A stretch of DNA of 64,000 nt from Paramacrobiotus metropolitanus (Eukaryota; Tardigrada; Eutardigrada; Parachela; Macrobiotidae). Positions within the stretch are counted from its first letter, which is position 1. Every line of letters starts with the position of its first letter. Under the pieces are notes generated by a model that did not search any database, was not told where the DNA came from, and was given only the letters and a program-made list of their open reading frames with translations. The DNA is taken from positions 24,891-88,890 of the forward strand of contig NW_026570479.1 in NCBI RefSeq assembly GCF_019649055.1. Reading direction: 5' to 3'. Made by a program: the position numbers and the translations under genes. Of this stretch, positions 1-9,940 are shown in pieces.

Positions 1-198
1 CACACAAAAGAGGTTCAAGCACTAAGTAAACAACAGAACAGCGGACGATTCTTACAACGTAGGACTAGCAAAAACATGTTAAGGCTTCGTTCTGACGCGT
101 GCTGCACAAATAAGCACTTCTAACCAAATACTGGAGTTAGTTTAACCCCACGTACACGACAAGATAGGTGCGAATGGTCTGCCACTCTTCCGGATACG

Positions 199-919
199 CT
201 AAAGTCCGTACCAGCGAGCATATACAGTCGTGACCTTTGCTAGCATGTCCACGCTAGCCGACGGGAAATTGTCGTTGAGGGCAGACATGAAACGACTGGT
301 CATATGCATTTTTCCATCGCTGCATCGTAGAAACAGCCGCGGAAAGCGGATCTGCAATTTGTCGATGCCCATTGCGTACAACTTCCGCTCGCGTGGTTTC
401 CTCAAGGTCTGCCGGCAGGCGACGGACAACGCCACCATCATCGCTTAAACCATGAAAAATTTCGTACGTTGCGAGTCCGAACAGGTCGCCCACTTTCCAG
501 TTGTACAGCGCAACGACGTCGCACCGGCGCTTGTACAACGTTGGCACCAGTGTGGCAGAGTGCTTCCGCCGGTGCTCTTTTCGTCCGCCCAGGCACCCGT
601 TTTTGGTGATGATTTGGTCTTTAAATGCAAGCAACGGCAGCCTGATTTCCATCCGGTCGAGCAAGCTTCCTATAAATGACACGTGCCTTGGGGAGAAAAC
701 GTTGAGGAAGGTGAGGCTAATCGTGGTAGGATTGACTGAGCGGCTAAGCAGCGTTGCCAGTTTGTAGCAGTTGTTACTGTCTGCCTGCAGCTGCCAACAG
801 CTTTCCATGTTTACGCTAATGTGTTCCGCCTTGCGCGGGCTGCTTAAAAGTAGATGCCATAGTCCACATACCCTGTGAAGAATCGACACTGTTATACTTC
901 TGTACGTAGATGACAGCAA
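199..919 (-). pseudogene. F-box-like half of a lineage-expanded Tudor/F-box-like family gene, frameshifted
   Basis: I do not know the molecular function. The upstream part, in the frame open from 919 to 254, carries the motif RVCGLWHLLL, which resembles the end of an F-box-like helix. It is followed by a leucine-rich stretch with family-like phrases such as ESCWQLQADSNNC. The same motif (RVCTLWHLLL) occurs in the locus at 6920-7780. The downstream part is in another frame (441 to 199) and contains RCSDGKMHMTSRFM and DMLAKVTTVYARW. The two halves overlap between 254 and 441 and appear to be one protein broken by an indel in that overlap. There is no good ATG and a stop lies just upstream of the first motif, so the 5' part is missing or in another exon. 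It is either a pseudogene or affected by an assembly indel. The link to tardigrade family members is from memory. Confidence 0.5.
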
Positions 920-1856
920 TAGTTAACCTATATAAGAAGTAAAGATCTATCGCTCTGCAAATCCAGTTTTCTTTCATACTTCTGCAGGCATCCGGACTTG
1001 TACGGTCCGGCCTAGTTATTTCAAGCGTTTCTTACTGATAGCCGTATATTGAGCCGCCTTCGATCAACCTAAGAACCGCTGTTGCACACGGAAACCATTA
1101 AGGGCAGCGGTACATGTACATAGCACTTACCGTTTACCGTCATTTGTGAGTGCAGGTCCAGCTGAATCAAGATGGCGCTCAAGAGCCACGGCGTCAGCTG
1201 ACCGATGCGAGGGGCCGGCTGCATGGCATCACTTTCCCAGCCTGCGCCAAGACGAAAGACAGGGATGATGGTAGAATAATTTTGCCAGTTCGTTACTGTA
1301 CCGTAATCATGACAGTTCAGTAGTTATTAATATTGGCGATATTAATACTAAGAAAGTGCACTCGCTCTTTGTGGGCACTGCATGACCAAAGCATACCAGG
1401 ACTACAGCATAAGAAAAGGTGATTGACACCCATTGACTGCCCTGTTTTAGTTTAATCAATCCTCTGCGATTTTTTATTGCTAACATGCCGGTTGGTAGAA
1501 TTTTTAGTATAATTGCCGGCATTCCTAGTTGCCGAACTAATTTTGGAGCCTCCCTTGCCGACGGTGGCTACAAGGAGGATAATTTTTTGATCATTTTGAT
1601 CACTTATTTCGAATTACCTTACTGAAACTACCACAACCAACAATAAATCAAAAAATTCCCATCATAGTTCGGTAACAAAAATTGTAGTGCATGTGCATTT
1701 GGTGGCAGTGATCGACGCACAAGAACCGCACAGCGTTTCATTATCATGCGTACAAAGAACATGAAATAATTCCAACCCAAGCAGAAAGGCCTGTTCTATC
1801 ACTCAAAAAGTTTGTGACTGCAATACATTGCTGCTCTAGAGAAGGAAAAAATCCAC
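920..1856. other. non-coding stretch between family fragment and retrotransposon copy
   Basis: No ORF with recognisable similarity is visible. The sequence is mixed, moderately AT-rich, with no clear repeat structure. I see no gene here. Confidence 0.5.
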
Positions 1857-3358
1857 TCCTGGTTTTTGGACGACGGAACCATGGGCGGTAAGCCAGCGAC
1901 AGTAGCGCACGCTTTTGGCCAGATTATACTGAAAGCCCGCGAAGTCGGTCTAGTGGTGAACGAAGCGAAGTGCGAGCTTCACATCTCCGGAGGAACCCAG
2001 CAAGAACGAGATGATGCCGTTGCAGATTTTCTGGAGATGTACCCGCGGCTACGCATTCTCTCAGATGCCGACTTCTTACTATCAGGTGTACCGGTTTTGG
2101 ACGATGCTATTGGCCCAGCCGTGGCCGAAAAGTGCTCGACCGTGAAAGCGGCATGTGAACGGTTGGAGCCCTGCCACGTCACCACGCTCTTTTCCTCTTG
2201 AAAAACTGCCTACGCGCCCCGAAAATTATTTACATGCTGCGTTGCTGCAATGCCTGGAAGCAGCCACAACAGCTTTATCAGCTGGATGAAACCACGCGGC
2301 TGTGCTTCCAAACTCTGTGCAACGTTCGCACGGCCCACAACGACTACCCGTGCTGGCGGCAGGCGACACTACCAGTAAGCAGAGGCGGTATTGGCATACG
2401 TCGGGCGGAAGAATTAGCGCTACCAGCCTTTTTGGCTTCGATTCATTCCGTATCCGGCATAGTGTTGCTACAGCTTCCTGACCATCCTTCGGTAGATGTT
2501 CTGGCCGCCTCCGAGTTGTGGAAGTCAAAAGCGCGCCTCGATGAACTTCCTGAGCAAAACGTCCGTAAGACACAACGAGCATGGGACCTTCCGCTGTGCA
2601 ACGCATCACTGTCTTTACTTTTGGAGATCTTTCGCGACGACGATGTCAACCGGGCCCGCCTCCTGGCTCAGTCGACACCAGAAGCTGGCTTGTGGTTGAA
2701 TGCCTTCCCCTCGGCACACATCGGCAATCTCCTTGATGACGACACGGTAAAAATTTCAGTCGGTTTGAGACTAGGCGTTTCCATCTGTGAGCCGCATTCA
2801 TGCGCCAAGTGTCACAAGCCCGTTGATGCATATGGCCACCACGGCTTATCCTGTTCCTTCTCTGCTGGAAGACACCCGCGTCACGGCGGCCTGAACAATA
2901 TCGTCTGCAGAGCGCTGGTGTCAGCGGGCATCCCTCCCAAACTGAAGCCGCGCGGAACATCCCACACGTCGGATCGTCGCCCGGATGGGTGCACGACCTT
3001 CGCCTGGAAACGTGGTATGTGCTTGGCGTGGGACGTCCCCTGTGTTGATACCGTCGCCCTGTCTCACTTAAAATCCACGTCAGCTTCTGCTGGATCCGCT
3101 GCAGCGCAGGCCGAAGATAAAAAAGTGCGACTGTACTTGTATCTGTTGGGAAGATACATCTTCGCGCCATTAGCCTTCGAAACTCTCGGACCGTGGGGAA
3201 AGTCGGCCATCGCTCTAATTAAAGAAACTGGGAAGCGACTCCAGCTCCAAACAGGTAAACCTCGTTCCCGTGAGTTCCTGCGCCAGCGAATATCGTTGGA
3301 AATTCAGCGAGCAACGCCACTTGTGTACTTGGAACCATGGAAGGAGTGGCAGCATTAA
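1857..3358 (+). pseudogene. 5'-truncated, frameshifted copy of an RLE-type non-LTR retrotransposon
   Basis: This matches the 3' half of the full-length element at 11.6-14.8 kb, starting a few residues before its FLDDGTMGG catalytic motif. The reading frame breaks near 2168, where this copy reads gagccctgcc and the intact copy reads gagtttttgcc, one base longer. It reopens at 2198 and runs to 3358. A second one-base loss near 3311 changes the last residues. The zinc-knuckle (C-x2-C-x8-H-x4-C) and the RPDG...WDVPC endonuclease-like motif are both present. Truncation at the 5' side is what target-primed reverse transcription usually leaves. Nucleotide similarity to the full copy is high through the coding region and falls off after the stop. 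Confidence 0.85.
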
Positions 3359-3799
3359 ATGAGATTCTGATCATTCTGTTGCTGTGAATTTGTGACTGAC
3401 TATTTTCGTTATGTAATGTACTCGTTACGTAAGCGTATCTGTTTATTTTATACACACCATCCTCGTTTGAACAGTGCAGTCATGAGAGGCCACAAAGTTT
3501 CATCACGGCGTTACTGAGATCCGTGATAACAGTATTTAGTTGTGGCCAGCATGCAGACATCGCTGTCTGCTAGACCGATTGAAATGACCAGAGGTATTTT
3601 CCCCTACGAAGACTGGCAGATGAATAGGCTCTGTCCCACTTTTGCCCAGCACAAATAAACTGACTATTCTCGCTCTCATTAGTCTGTCCTGCCCTCTAGA
3701 CAAAACCGCCAATAAATGTGCCTGGGTCAATTGACCCATGATCGGGTAAAATGGTCACTAAACTAAAATCGTCTCTGAGATATGTTCGGTTCTGTAGAG
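3359..3799. other. non-coding spacer
   Basis: Includes the presumed 3' untranslated end of the truncated retrotransposon copy, then unique sequence. No gene or repeat seen. Confidence 0.4.
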
Positions 3800-3975
3800 T
3801 TAAGGGAAGTGGGCCGGTACATGGTACCAAATTCGTGTACATGCACGAAAACTTACACTTTCGCGCACTCCCAAACACATTTTTGTTTCGGTTTATCACG
3901 TTTTGTGGCCAGAAGAATTGTATACACTGGCGTGAAAACCGAATTTGGTACCATGTACCGGCCCACTTTCCTTAA
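3800..3975. mobile_element. short TTAA-flanked inverted-repeat element (foldback/MITE family)
   Basis: A 176-bp unit bounded by TTAA at both ends. The left end TTAAGGGAAGTGGGCCGG and the reverse complement of the right end TTAAGGAAAGTGGGCCGG differ by one base, and the match continues through a GGTACATGGTACC core. Related ends occur at 9505-9872, 18148-18835 and 53111-53146. TTAA ends are typical of piggyBac-type insertion, but no transposase is present, so the superfamily is an inference. Confidence 0.75.
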
Positions 3976-4938
3976 ATGTGGCGTGAGTATATATAAATTC
4001 GTGAGTTGACTGAGTCACACTGGAGAAGCTAATTCTATTGCTTTTCTGAATGCACGTTTTAGTTTGGCTGTCTTCAGGAAAGATTCTAGGTAATATACTG
4101 TAACAGTGGCCTATCTGGCTACTGTTCTAGTGGGGTGGCGATCAGCCTTTACCACGATTAAACGGCTGTTGGTGTGAAAGGTGGCACGGCCGGCAACGAT
4201 GCTGGCCGAGGACGCTCTTACAGATGTAACGCAATTACACAGGTGGCTCCGATTGGGATGACGCTAGTTCATCCCAAGCGGTCAAACGCAACAACGTAAC
4301 TCAAGGCAGGTTTAATGACAAGGGAATCAAGAACACAGCAAGGTTGTAAGCAAGGTTTCAGCAAGAGAAACAATCAAGTAGATGCAAGCTGTAGCAAGCT
4401 GAGCACAAGACTGAATTCTAGAAAGTCATGAGAAGGGAAACTAGCCGGTAAAGTGGACACAAATTCATAACGCGATGGAACCATGAATCATAACTGGGTG
4501 GTCTTATCGTTCGTACAAATACTATCGCTACAATACTATCTTTTAAACCAACGAGCGGATAGTTTGGTTGTTTGGTAAGCTGTCCGCCGGACTGCTTGAT
4601 TGTCTGGACGTTTTAGTTTGTTACACTGTTACACATGCACATGCAGGTGGAGCAATTACGCTGAATTTGTTCAACGCTTCGTTGTTCTGTCATTCGAAAC
4701 AGAATTTTCAAAATCAGCCATAACTAACAGGTACAGATAACTGCCGCTTTCAACCCTAAGAAAACCAGCGGCTTAAAAAACCAGCGGCTTATCAATGCAC
4801 AGCTCGGTGCATTTCCCTAGTAAGTTACCGGCCCTTTTAATGACAACTTATTTCTGGATTTGTTTTCACGCAGGCCTTTCATAAACAGACTACCATTTTT
4901 ACTGTGCATTGTCTGTACTGCACTATTATTTTATGGGT
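3976..4938. other. non-coding stretch
   Basis: No recognisable coding potential, RNA gene or clear repeat. A moderately GC-rich patch lies around 4140-4260, but I could not assign it. Confidence 0.4.
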
Positions 4939-5431
4939 ATAGGTCAATTGCATTTGGGTAACCGATGCGCGTCGGGTAACGGGGAAACGGGTAAAAATCT
5001 GTCCATGACTCAGCGAAAAAAATATCGTCCAATCGTAAGGCGAGTACGCTTCCGTGCCAAGAAAGAAATTGAACAACGGAAAACTGAAGTGGAACTGAAA
5101 AATCTGTTTTGATGCTTTAATGCGGTAAAACGTCAAAAAAAGTTGATTCTGAGTTTAGAAGTGTCAATATGGGTCGCTGGATGCACTTTTGGTTCAAAAA
5201 CAAAAATTTGTTGATCTGGACAGGAGAGTTACGAGTTACTCGTAGTTTGGGTAACGGTTGCGCTTCGACGTCGAAGCGCAACGGTTACGCGGACGGGTAA
5301 GCTGAAAACCCATCCCAGAATTCTGGTTTACCAATCAAATCGTTTACCTGCTTACGCGCCGTGACGTCATGTTTTTTTACCCGACTGCCGCTTGCGCGTC
5401 GCGTAATGCTTACACAGAGCAATTGACCTAT
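4939..5431. mobile_element. non-autonomous inverted-repeat element with internal palindrome
   Basis: Terminal 13-bp perfect inverted repeats ATAGGTCAATTGC (4939-4951 and 5419-5431) enclose 493 bp. Inside is a 26-bp perfect palindrome at 5257-5282 centred on GACGTC, plus several GGGTAA/TTACCC subrepeats. ORFs inside show no similarity I recognise. Target-site duplication is unclear. Confidence 0.6.
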
Positions 5432-6346
5432 GCCATTATTCAGTTACAGAATGCTTGCTTGCGGCAGCTTGCCCACATCAGAAGCCATTATTATGTACTT
5501 ACTAACATAACACGTACAAGCAGAAAAGCAAAGGAGATGGAGAAAGCAACAGACATTGATTGTAACAACAAACACATAAATCAACAATCACAACGCAACA
5601 TAACGTGCACACCACTTACAGGTACGAAAGTACGTTACATCGAATAACACACGATGAGTTTTATATTTTTATATGTATTCTGTATTTACACCCAGAGAGA
5701 GAAGCTTAAAATGTGTATACGGTCAGTTGTTGTCTACGCCTTTAAAAATTTCATCTATCGCTACTAAAGTTATTTTATTTAAAGCAGACACGTTCAACTT
5801 TCTGATATCCACTGTATCCCATCTTTGAGGAGTTCCGTCCGCGTTAAACCCACTGAATCTGTTAACGAACACATGATAATAATTATTATTACGGCACTTA
5901 CTGTACCACTACAAGTCTACACAACCATTGCCACTTTCCAGCAGTTAGACTGCAGAGTGGCACTGGGACAAAACACTAATTCTTGCTCTGTTAATGTTGT
6001 GAAATTGTACTCGTGGTAACTTTCAATGTTCAATGTTAATAATAATAATAATAATGCTTTATTCGATAATAATGTAAATGATTACTTTGCACCGCCAATA
6101 TGATTAACGGTAAATGTACTTACAGATGTACGGTACGGTAAGTGGACTTAACTCTGTACTGTTAGACGACGAAAATTATGGATGTTAATGCCGGTCAATG
6201 AGAATGCACGACAAGGCGTACAATACTTCGTAAATAAATGATAGAAGTATAGCTACATGTATATTAATATTGATACGCCATTCACATTGTATGGTACATA
6301 CAGACTCCAGTAACAATACCTAACTTGTAAAATGTGTTTTAATGTA
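5432..6346. other. non-coding AT-rich stretch with AAT microsatellite
   Basis: AT-rich sequence with an (AAT)n run near 6037-6052. No gene seen. Confidence 0.4.
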
Positions 6347-6526
6347 ATGTGAGGCGAGAAGCGGCTCACGTAAAGCGACAAAATCTTTCAAAGGATTTCA
6401 ACGTATTGCGCCGTGGTGCAGTGGTACTGCCTACGCGGATCTAACGACGTAGCCGGGGTTCGATTCCCCCATCGGCGCCTTTTTCAGCCGTTTCTCGGTT
6501 TCCCTCGGATTGCGCCCTGCGTAGAG
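6347..6526 (+). repeat. tRNA-derived SINE-like repeat, copy 1
   Basis: A 180-bp unit repeated almost identically at 42617-42796. Its core (6408-6479) looks like a tRNA: a 6-bp GCGCCG/CGGCGC acceptor stem, an A-box-like TGGTGCAGTGG, a B-box GGTTCGATTCC, and a CTACG/CGTAG anticodon stem with an oversized loop. It is followed at once by TTTTT, a Pol III stop. The oversized loop and an imperfect T/acceptor junction make a working tRNA unlikely. Conservation continues upstream (from GAGAAGCGG) and beyond the T run (to GCGCCCTGC), as expected of a dispersed repeat rather than a lone tRNA gene. Confidence 0.7.
6408..6479 (+). ncRNA. tRNA-like Pol III unit inside the SINE-like repeat
   Basis: Internal A and B boxes and a T5 terminator at 6480-6484 suggest Pol III transcription. 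No anticodon is assigned because the anticodon loop is about 12 nt instead of 7. Confidence 0.45.
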
Positions 6527-6561
6527 TAAGCTGAGCTCGTGCTCTTACAGGCAGCGTATGC

Positions 6562-6630
6562 AATACGCATTTTTACAACTCTTGTACGAGTACTTCTATG
6601 CAATTTACAAGAGTTGTAAAAATGCGTATT
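6562..6630. repeat. 25-bp perfect inverted repeat (hairpin)
   Basis: Arms 6562-6586 and 6606-6630 are exact reverse complements with a 19-nt loop. Flanking phrases (CTCGTGCTCTTACAG; TACTTCTATGCAATTTACAAG) each recur about 100-160 bp further on, showing local rearrangement. Confidence 0.85.
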
Positions 6631-6643
6631 TACTCGTGCTCTT

Positions 6644-6749
6644 ACAGTTTCTGATAATAATCAAAGGGACTCTGATTCGCTTGGCGAGCAGCACCCTCGT
6701 TGTGATCGCCGCCCTTGTTTCGATATCCGCTCTGCCACAGAGATCGATA
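6644..6749. repeat. 106-bp exact duplicate of a segment of the neighbouring family gene
   Basis: Identical to 7352-7457, which lies inside the coding segment at 6920-7780 and is in the same orientation. It sits next to the hairpin at 6562-6630, and the block 6530-6800 is bounded by imperfect inverted AGCTCGT(G/A)CTCT motifs. The identity implies recent copying. Confidence 0.9.
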
Positions 6750-6919
6750 TTTACTTCTATGCAATTTACAAGTGCACTGCTTTGCAGAGTACGAGCTTAT
6801 CTTACACTTCACTAGAACGTAAATGGTAAATCAACCAATAATAAGTAGTAAACTACTTACTCACCATTATTTTATTAACACTGTATTCGATTTATTCAGT
6901 AGCGATTACTTTATTACAC

Positions 6920-7780
6920 TCACAGATTAAGGAAGTTGCGAACTGCGGCCCAGTCTTTCGGGTAAACCAGGGTCTGTAGCCAACGCTTGTATGTAAATTC
7001 CACCTTGTCGTAGACGACATGGCTCATGAGTGGATAACTGTTATCAGCTGCCAATAAAAGAAGTCGCACTTGCTGCTCTGCTGTTTCCACAGAGCGTAGA
7101 AGGAGACGGTCGATGGTAACGACCCGGTAATCTTTGTCGCGGCAAGAAGGTCGCACAAAAGCGCAGTCGGATTCCGGGATTACTTCCGGCATTCCAAAAG
7201 ATAGTGCCGGTTCGCGGAAAAATGTTTCAACGGTAAATTTATGATTTGTTATCAGTAGCTGATCACAAACGGTCAGCAATTTTGAAAAATTATGGCACTC
7301 GTAATTTTCACTTCTTTCTATATTCTTTTTCACCTCTCCGTACTGATTTCCACAGTTTCTGATAATAATCAAAGGGACTCTGATTCGCTTGGCGAGCAGC
7401 ACCCTCGTTGTGATCGCCGCCCTTGTTTCGATATCCGCTCTGCCACAGAGATCGATAAGGGTAAGCGTTCGCGTGCGACTGGTGATCATTTGGTCCAAAA
7501 CCATGGTGAGACTGTAGATGTCGCTCCATAACGAGCTGACGTTTTTGATAGAGAGCACTATGCTGGGCGTCATGATCCTGTCATCCACTTGTATGCTGAT
7601 GTCAACTAAGACATTGGCGGTGACGAGATGCTCCGGCAACAATAGGTGCCATAACGTGCACACCCTGTAAAACATTAGATGCATGACATATGCTTTCACA
7701 AAACAGCAGTACGAAGTACAATGGCATTCTTCGGCAGGACAGAATGGCACAGGCATGACAGTTGGTACAGAAAACGTCAT
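6920..7780 (-). CDS. F-box-like family segment, uncharacterised (286 codons)
   Basis: Function unknown. The N-terminal part has Cys-rich phrases, then FYRVCTLWHLLLPEH, matching the RVCGLWHLLL motif of the locus at 199-919. A Leu/Ile/Val-rich body follows, and the C-terminus contains FTYKRWLQTLVYPKDW, similar to the end of other family members as I recall them. The start shown is only the first in-frame Met; the true start is probably in an upstream exon. The Tudor-like half of the same family lies on the same strand at 9941-10762, so both may be pieces of one gene. The 2.1 kb between them contains at least four mobile elements. Confidence 0.5.
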   Translation of the reverse strand: MTFSVPTVMPVPFCPAEECHCTSYCCFVKAYVMHLMFYRVCTLWHLLLPEHLVTANVLVDISIQVDDRIMTPSIVLSIKNVSSLWSDIYSLTMVLDQMITSRTRTLTLIDLCGRADIETRAAITTRVLLAKRIRVPLIIIRNCGNQYGEVKKNIERSENYECHNFSKLLTVCDQLLITNHKFTVETFFREPALSFGMPEVIPESDCAFVRPSCRDKDYRVVTIDRLLLRSVETAEQQVRLLLLAADNSYPLMSHVVYDKVEFTYKRWLQTLVYPKDWAAVRNFLNL

Positions 7781-7797
7781 TACCGCACATCTAAAGT

Positions 7798-7876
7798 GGA
7801 CTGCAATTTCGAGTTAACACTTGCTCTCCCGTATGTAAGGCTTATTCGCTGTGGGTGAAACTCCAAATTGCAGTCC
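7798..7876. mobile_element. small hairpin MITE
   Basis: Ends GGACTGCAATTT (7798-7809) and AAATTGCAGTCC (7865-7876) are exact inverted repeats, extended imperfectly inward. It lies immediately upstream of the F-box-like ORF. Confidence 0.6.
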
Positions 7877-7917
7877 CTAGTATACTTCAAAGTTTTTCGG
7901 ATTCCTTTTCCGGGCAA

Positions 7918-8152
7918 TTTCACAATATGGATTCGCGTACCGGACACCAGAGGACCGGACACGGACCGCGTACCGGATACGGTATTCTCCGCGTTGCTCC
8001 ACATGACGAAAATCTTTGAAATTGATTACGTGATAAGTAGAACTTTATACAAGCCGGTACACAAGATTAATAAAACATTATCAGATTTTATAATCTGGAA
8101 TAACAGGAGAACTCTGTCTCTGGTGTCCCGTACGCGAATACGCACTGTGAAA
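7918..8152. mobile_element. 235-bp inverted-repeat MITE
   Basis: A 35-bp left end (7918-7952) matches the reverse complement of 8118-8152 at about nine positions in ten, sharing ATTCGCGTAC and GGACACCAGAG. No coding potential. Confidence 0.7.
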
Positions 8153-8438
8153 GTGTCCGGAATGCGATAAACGTCGAAGTACAAGTACGAGTAGCGAATC
8201 TAGCGATACAATATTTGGGCAAATACAATCATGCTTTAAATCACGTGCACTATTATACGTCATTTAAATAATCTGAAGACCATCATCATCTGCACCTGAT
8301 GATTTAAACCATCATTATGTTTATATGGAAAACAGGAAACATTTCAGCCTTGCAGTGATTTTGCTGCAGTTACATACTAGTTCTTCCACTATGCTAGTGC
8401 ATACAATACATAGGATTAACGTTAGAAATCTTGAGAAC

Positions 8439-8530
8439 CTGCCTGTGCATCCATCCTTGAAGCCGCGCATGAAATGGAAGAAGGACATTAACCAAAATAT
8501 TATATGGAAGGTCGTTAATTCCGATGCCAT
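8439..8530 (-). CDS. putative signal-peptide exon, conserved with 57988-58075
   Basis: Encodes MASELTTFHIIFWLMSFF and then a short charged stretch ending DGCTG, followed by a candidate donor (CAG|GTTCTC). The locus at 57988 encodes MASELPTFLIPFWLLFSF with the same downstream pattern and also ends at a candidate donor (ACAG|GTTGG). Both copies sit about 1-1.4 kb downstream of a Tudor-like ORF on the same strand. Conservation of a hydrophobic N-terminus in two places supports a real first exon of an unidentified secreted or membrane protein. Downstream exons were not found. Confidence 0.45.
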
Positions 8531-8659
8531 CGGTATTGGTGTCTACAAGCGTTCCTTTTATTAAACCTGTTTATTGTCGTAATAACAAATAACTAACAAG
8601 TTATGAATTGAATGAAAGTAAGTAAAGATGTGCATACTAACCGTATGCAACATTCGTAG

Positions 8660-9193
8660 CAGAATTGGGCCACCTTTTTGGTGGAGTGGGAAAAATCCCA
8701 CCTTTTCCGCCCACCTCCACCTTTTTTGGAGGGCGGAGGTGGGTGGAAAGTTAGAAGCTGGTGGGCGGTGGCGGGGTGGAAAATACGAGCGCGGGCGGAG
8801 GTGGGAAAAATTCAAACGTGGGAGGAAAACGGACCCGCCACATTCAAAAAAACATTGTTTTTCAGCCAAAAATCGAAAAAAATTTCCGCGCTCCGCGCGG
8901 ACTCACTAAGATCGGTGTCACTTTTGGTGAGCTGGGCGCGTGAAAAATTAAATAATTTTGCCATGACGTGCTTCCTCTTATAATTATGAAGTGCAACACA
9001 AGCCAAACACAATAAAAACTGACGAAAAAACTTTTTAAAGAAGGTGGGCGGGCGGGTGGACAGTGGAAACATTAATCGTTGGTGGGCGGAGGTGGGCCAG
9101 TTTTGTAGCATGGTGGGGCGGGGTGGAGTGGAAAATTTGTGGGATTAGGTGGGGTGGGTGGGGGGTGGAAAACGCAAAGGTGGCCCAAGTCTG
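8660..9193. mobile_element. hAT-like MITE, 534 bp, with 8-bp target-site duplication
   Basis: Terminal inverted repeats of 18 bp match at 17 positions (CAGAATTGGGCCACCTTT at 8660-8677; reverse complement of 9176-9193 has C at position 5). The element is flanked by a perfect 8-bp direct repeat ATTCGTAG at 8652-8659 and 9194-9201. An 8-bp duplication and ends beginning CAG are features of the hAT superfamily. The interior is G-rich (repeated GGTGGGCGGAGGTGGG), with no transposase. Confidence 0.9.
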
Positions 9194-9504
9194 ATTCGTA
9201 GACTGTCTATCTCTAGCAGCGCAAGGATTTTTCGATAACGATTAGGTGCGCACGACTACGACCTTTAAATGCCACTAGACAGGCCTTTAGATGCCCCAGG
9301 GGCATTTTAACCTACTTTGCACTTAAAAGATAACGGTAAGTCGCTAATACGCACTGGAGGCCTAAAACAATTAAAGTGCCATAATAAAAGTTTTGCATTT
9401 GCAACAGGACCGAAGGAAGTGTTGCCTCATTTGGCAGTACTTACTACATGCGCCTTGAACGGAGAAGATCGTTCTTACATGGATCCAGACTTCCACGATT
9501 TGTT

Positions 9505-9872
9505 TTCGAATTTTAAATGAATTTTAAAAATTTCGAAATTCATTTTAAAATTTGAAAAACATTCTAGAACAGTGGATCGGTGTAATAACAATCTTCATGG
9601 TTATGCGTATTTACGCGCAAAATTTGAAGGAGATTGGTCCATAATGAGACTGGTACATCGGAAATGCATTTAAACTTTTTAGAATTTGGTTACCCCTTAA
9701 CTCCGCAACCGGATGTTGCGCGCGAAAACGGATTTCACACCTACGTATACAATTCTTGTGGCTACAAAATACCATAAAGCAATGCAAAAAAGCGTTTGGG
9801 AGAGCGCGACAGCGAAAATTCCCGTGGATGTACACGAATTTGGTGCTATACGTATCGGGCCAAATCCCTTAA
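9505..9872. mobile_element. half copy of the TTAA foldback family
   Basis: Starts with an AT-rich palindrome (9505-9550, AATTTTAAA/TTTAAAATT type) like the centre of the large foldback at 18148-18835. It then follows the sequence of one arm of that element (CAACCGGATGTTGCGCGCG, TTTAAA, CCAAATTC) and ends at TTAA 9869-9872. The other arm appears to be missing. Confidence 0.6.
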
Positions 9873-9940
9873 TACCTGCTCTACGGGTAGGTATTAAATC
9901 ATTAATTTGTAATAACAAAATTGTTATTATACTATGATTA

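Noticed and set aside
4140-4400. A structured RNA or LTR in the GC-richer patch.
   Set aside because: No matching repeat, primer-binding site or stable fold could be shown by eye.
6408-6479. A functional tRNA gene.
   Set aside because: Anticodon loop too long and stems imperfect; the surrounding sequence is repeated with it elsewhere.
8561-9111. Several ORFs in the G-rich region.
   Set aside because: They lie inside the hAT-like MITE and are products of its GGTGGG repeats.
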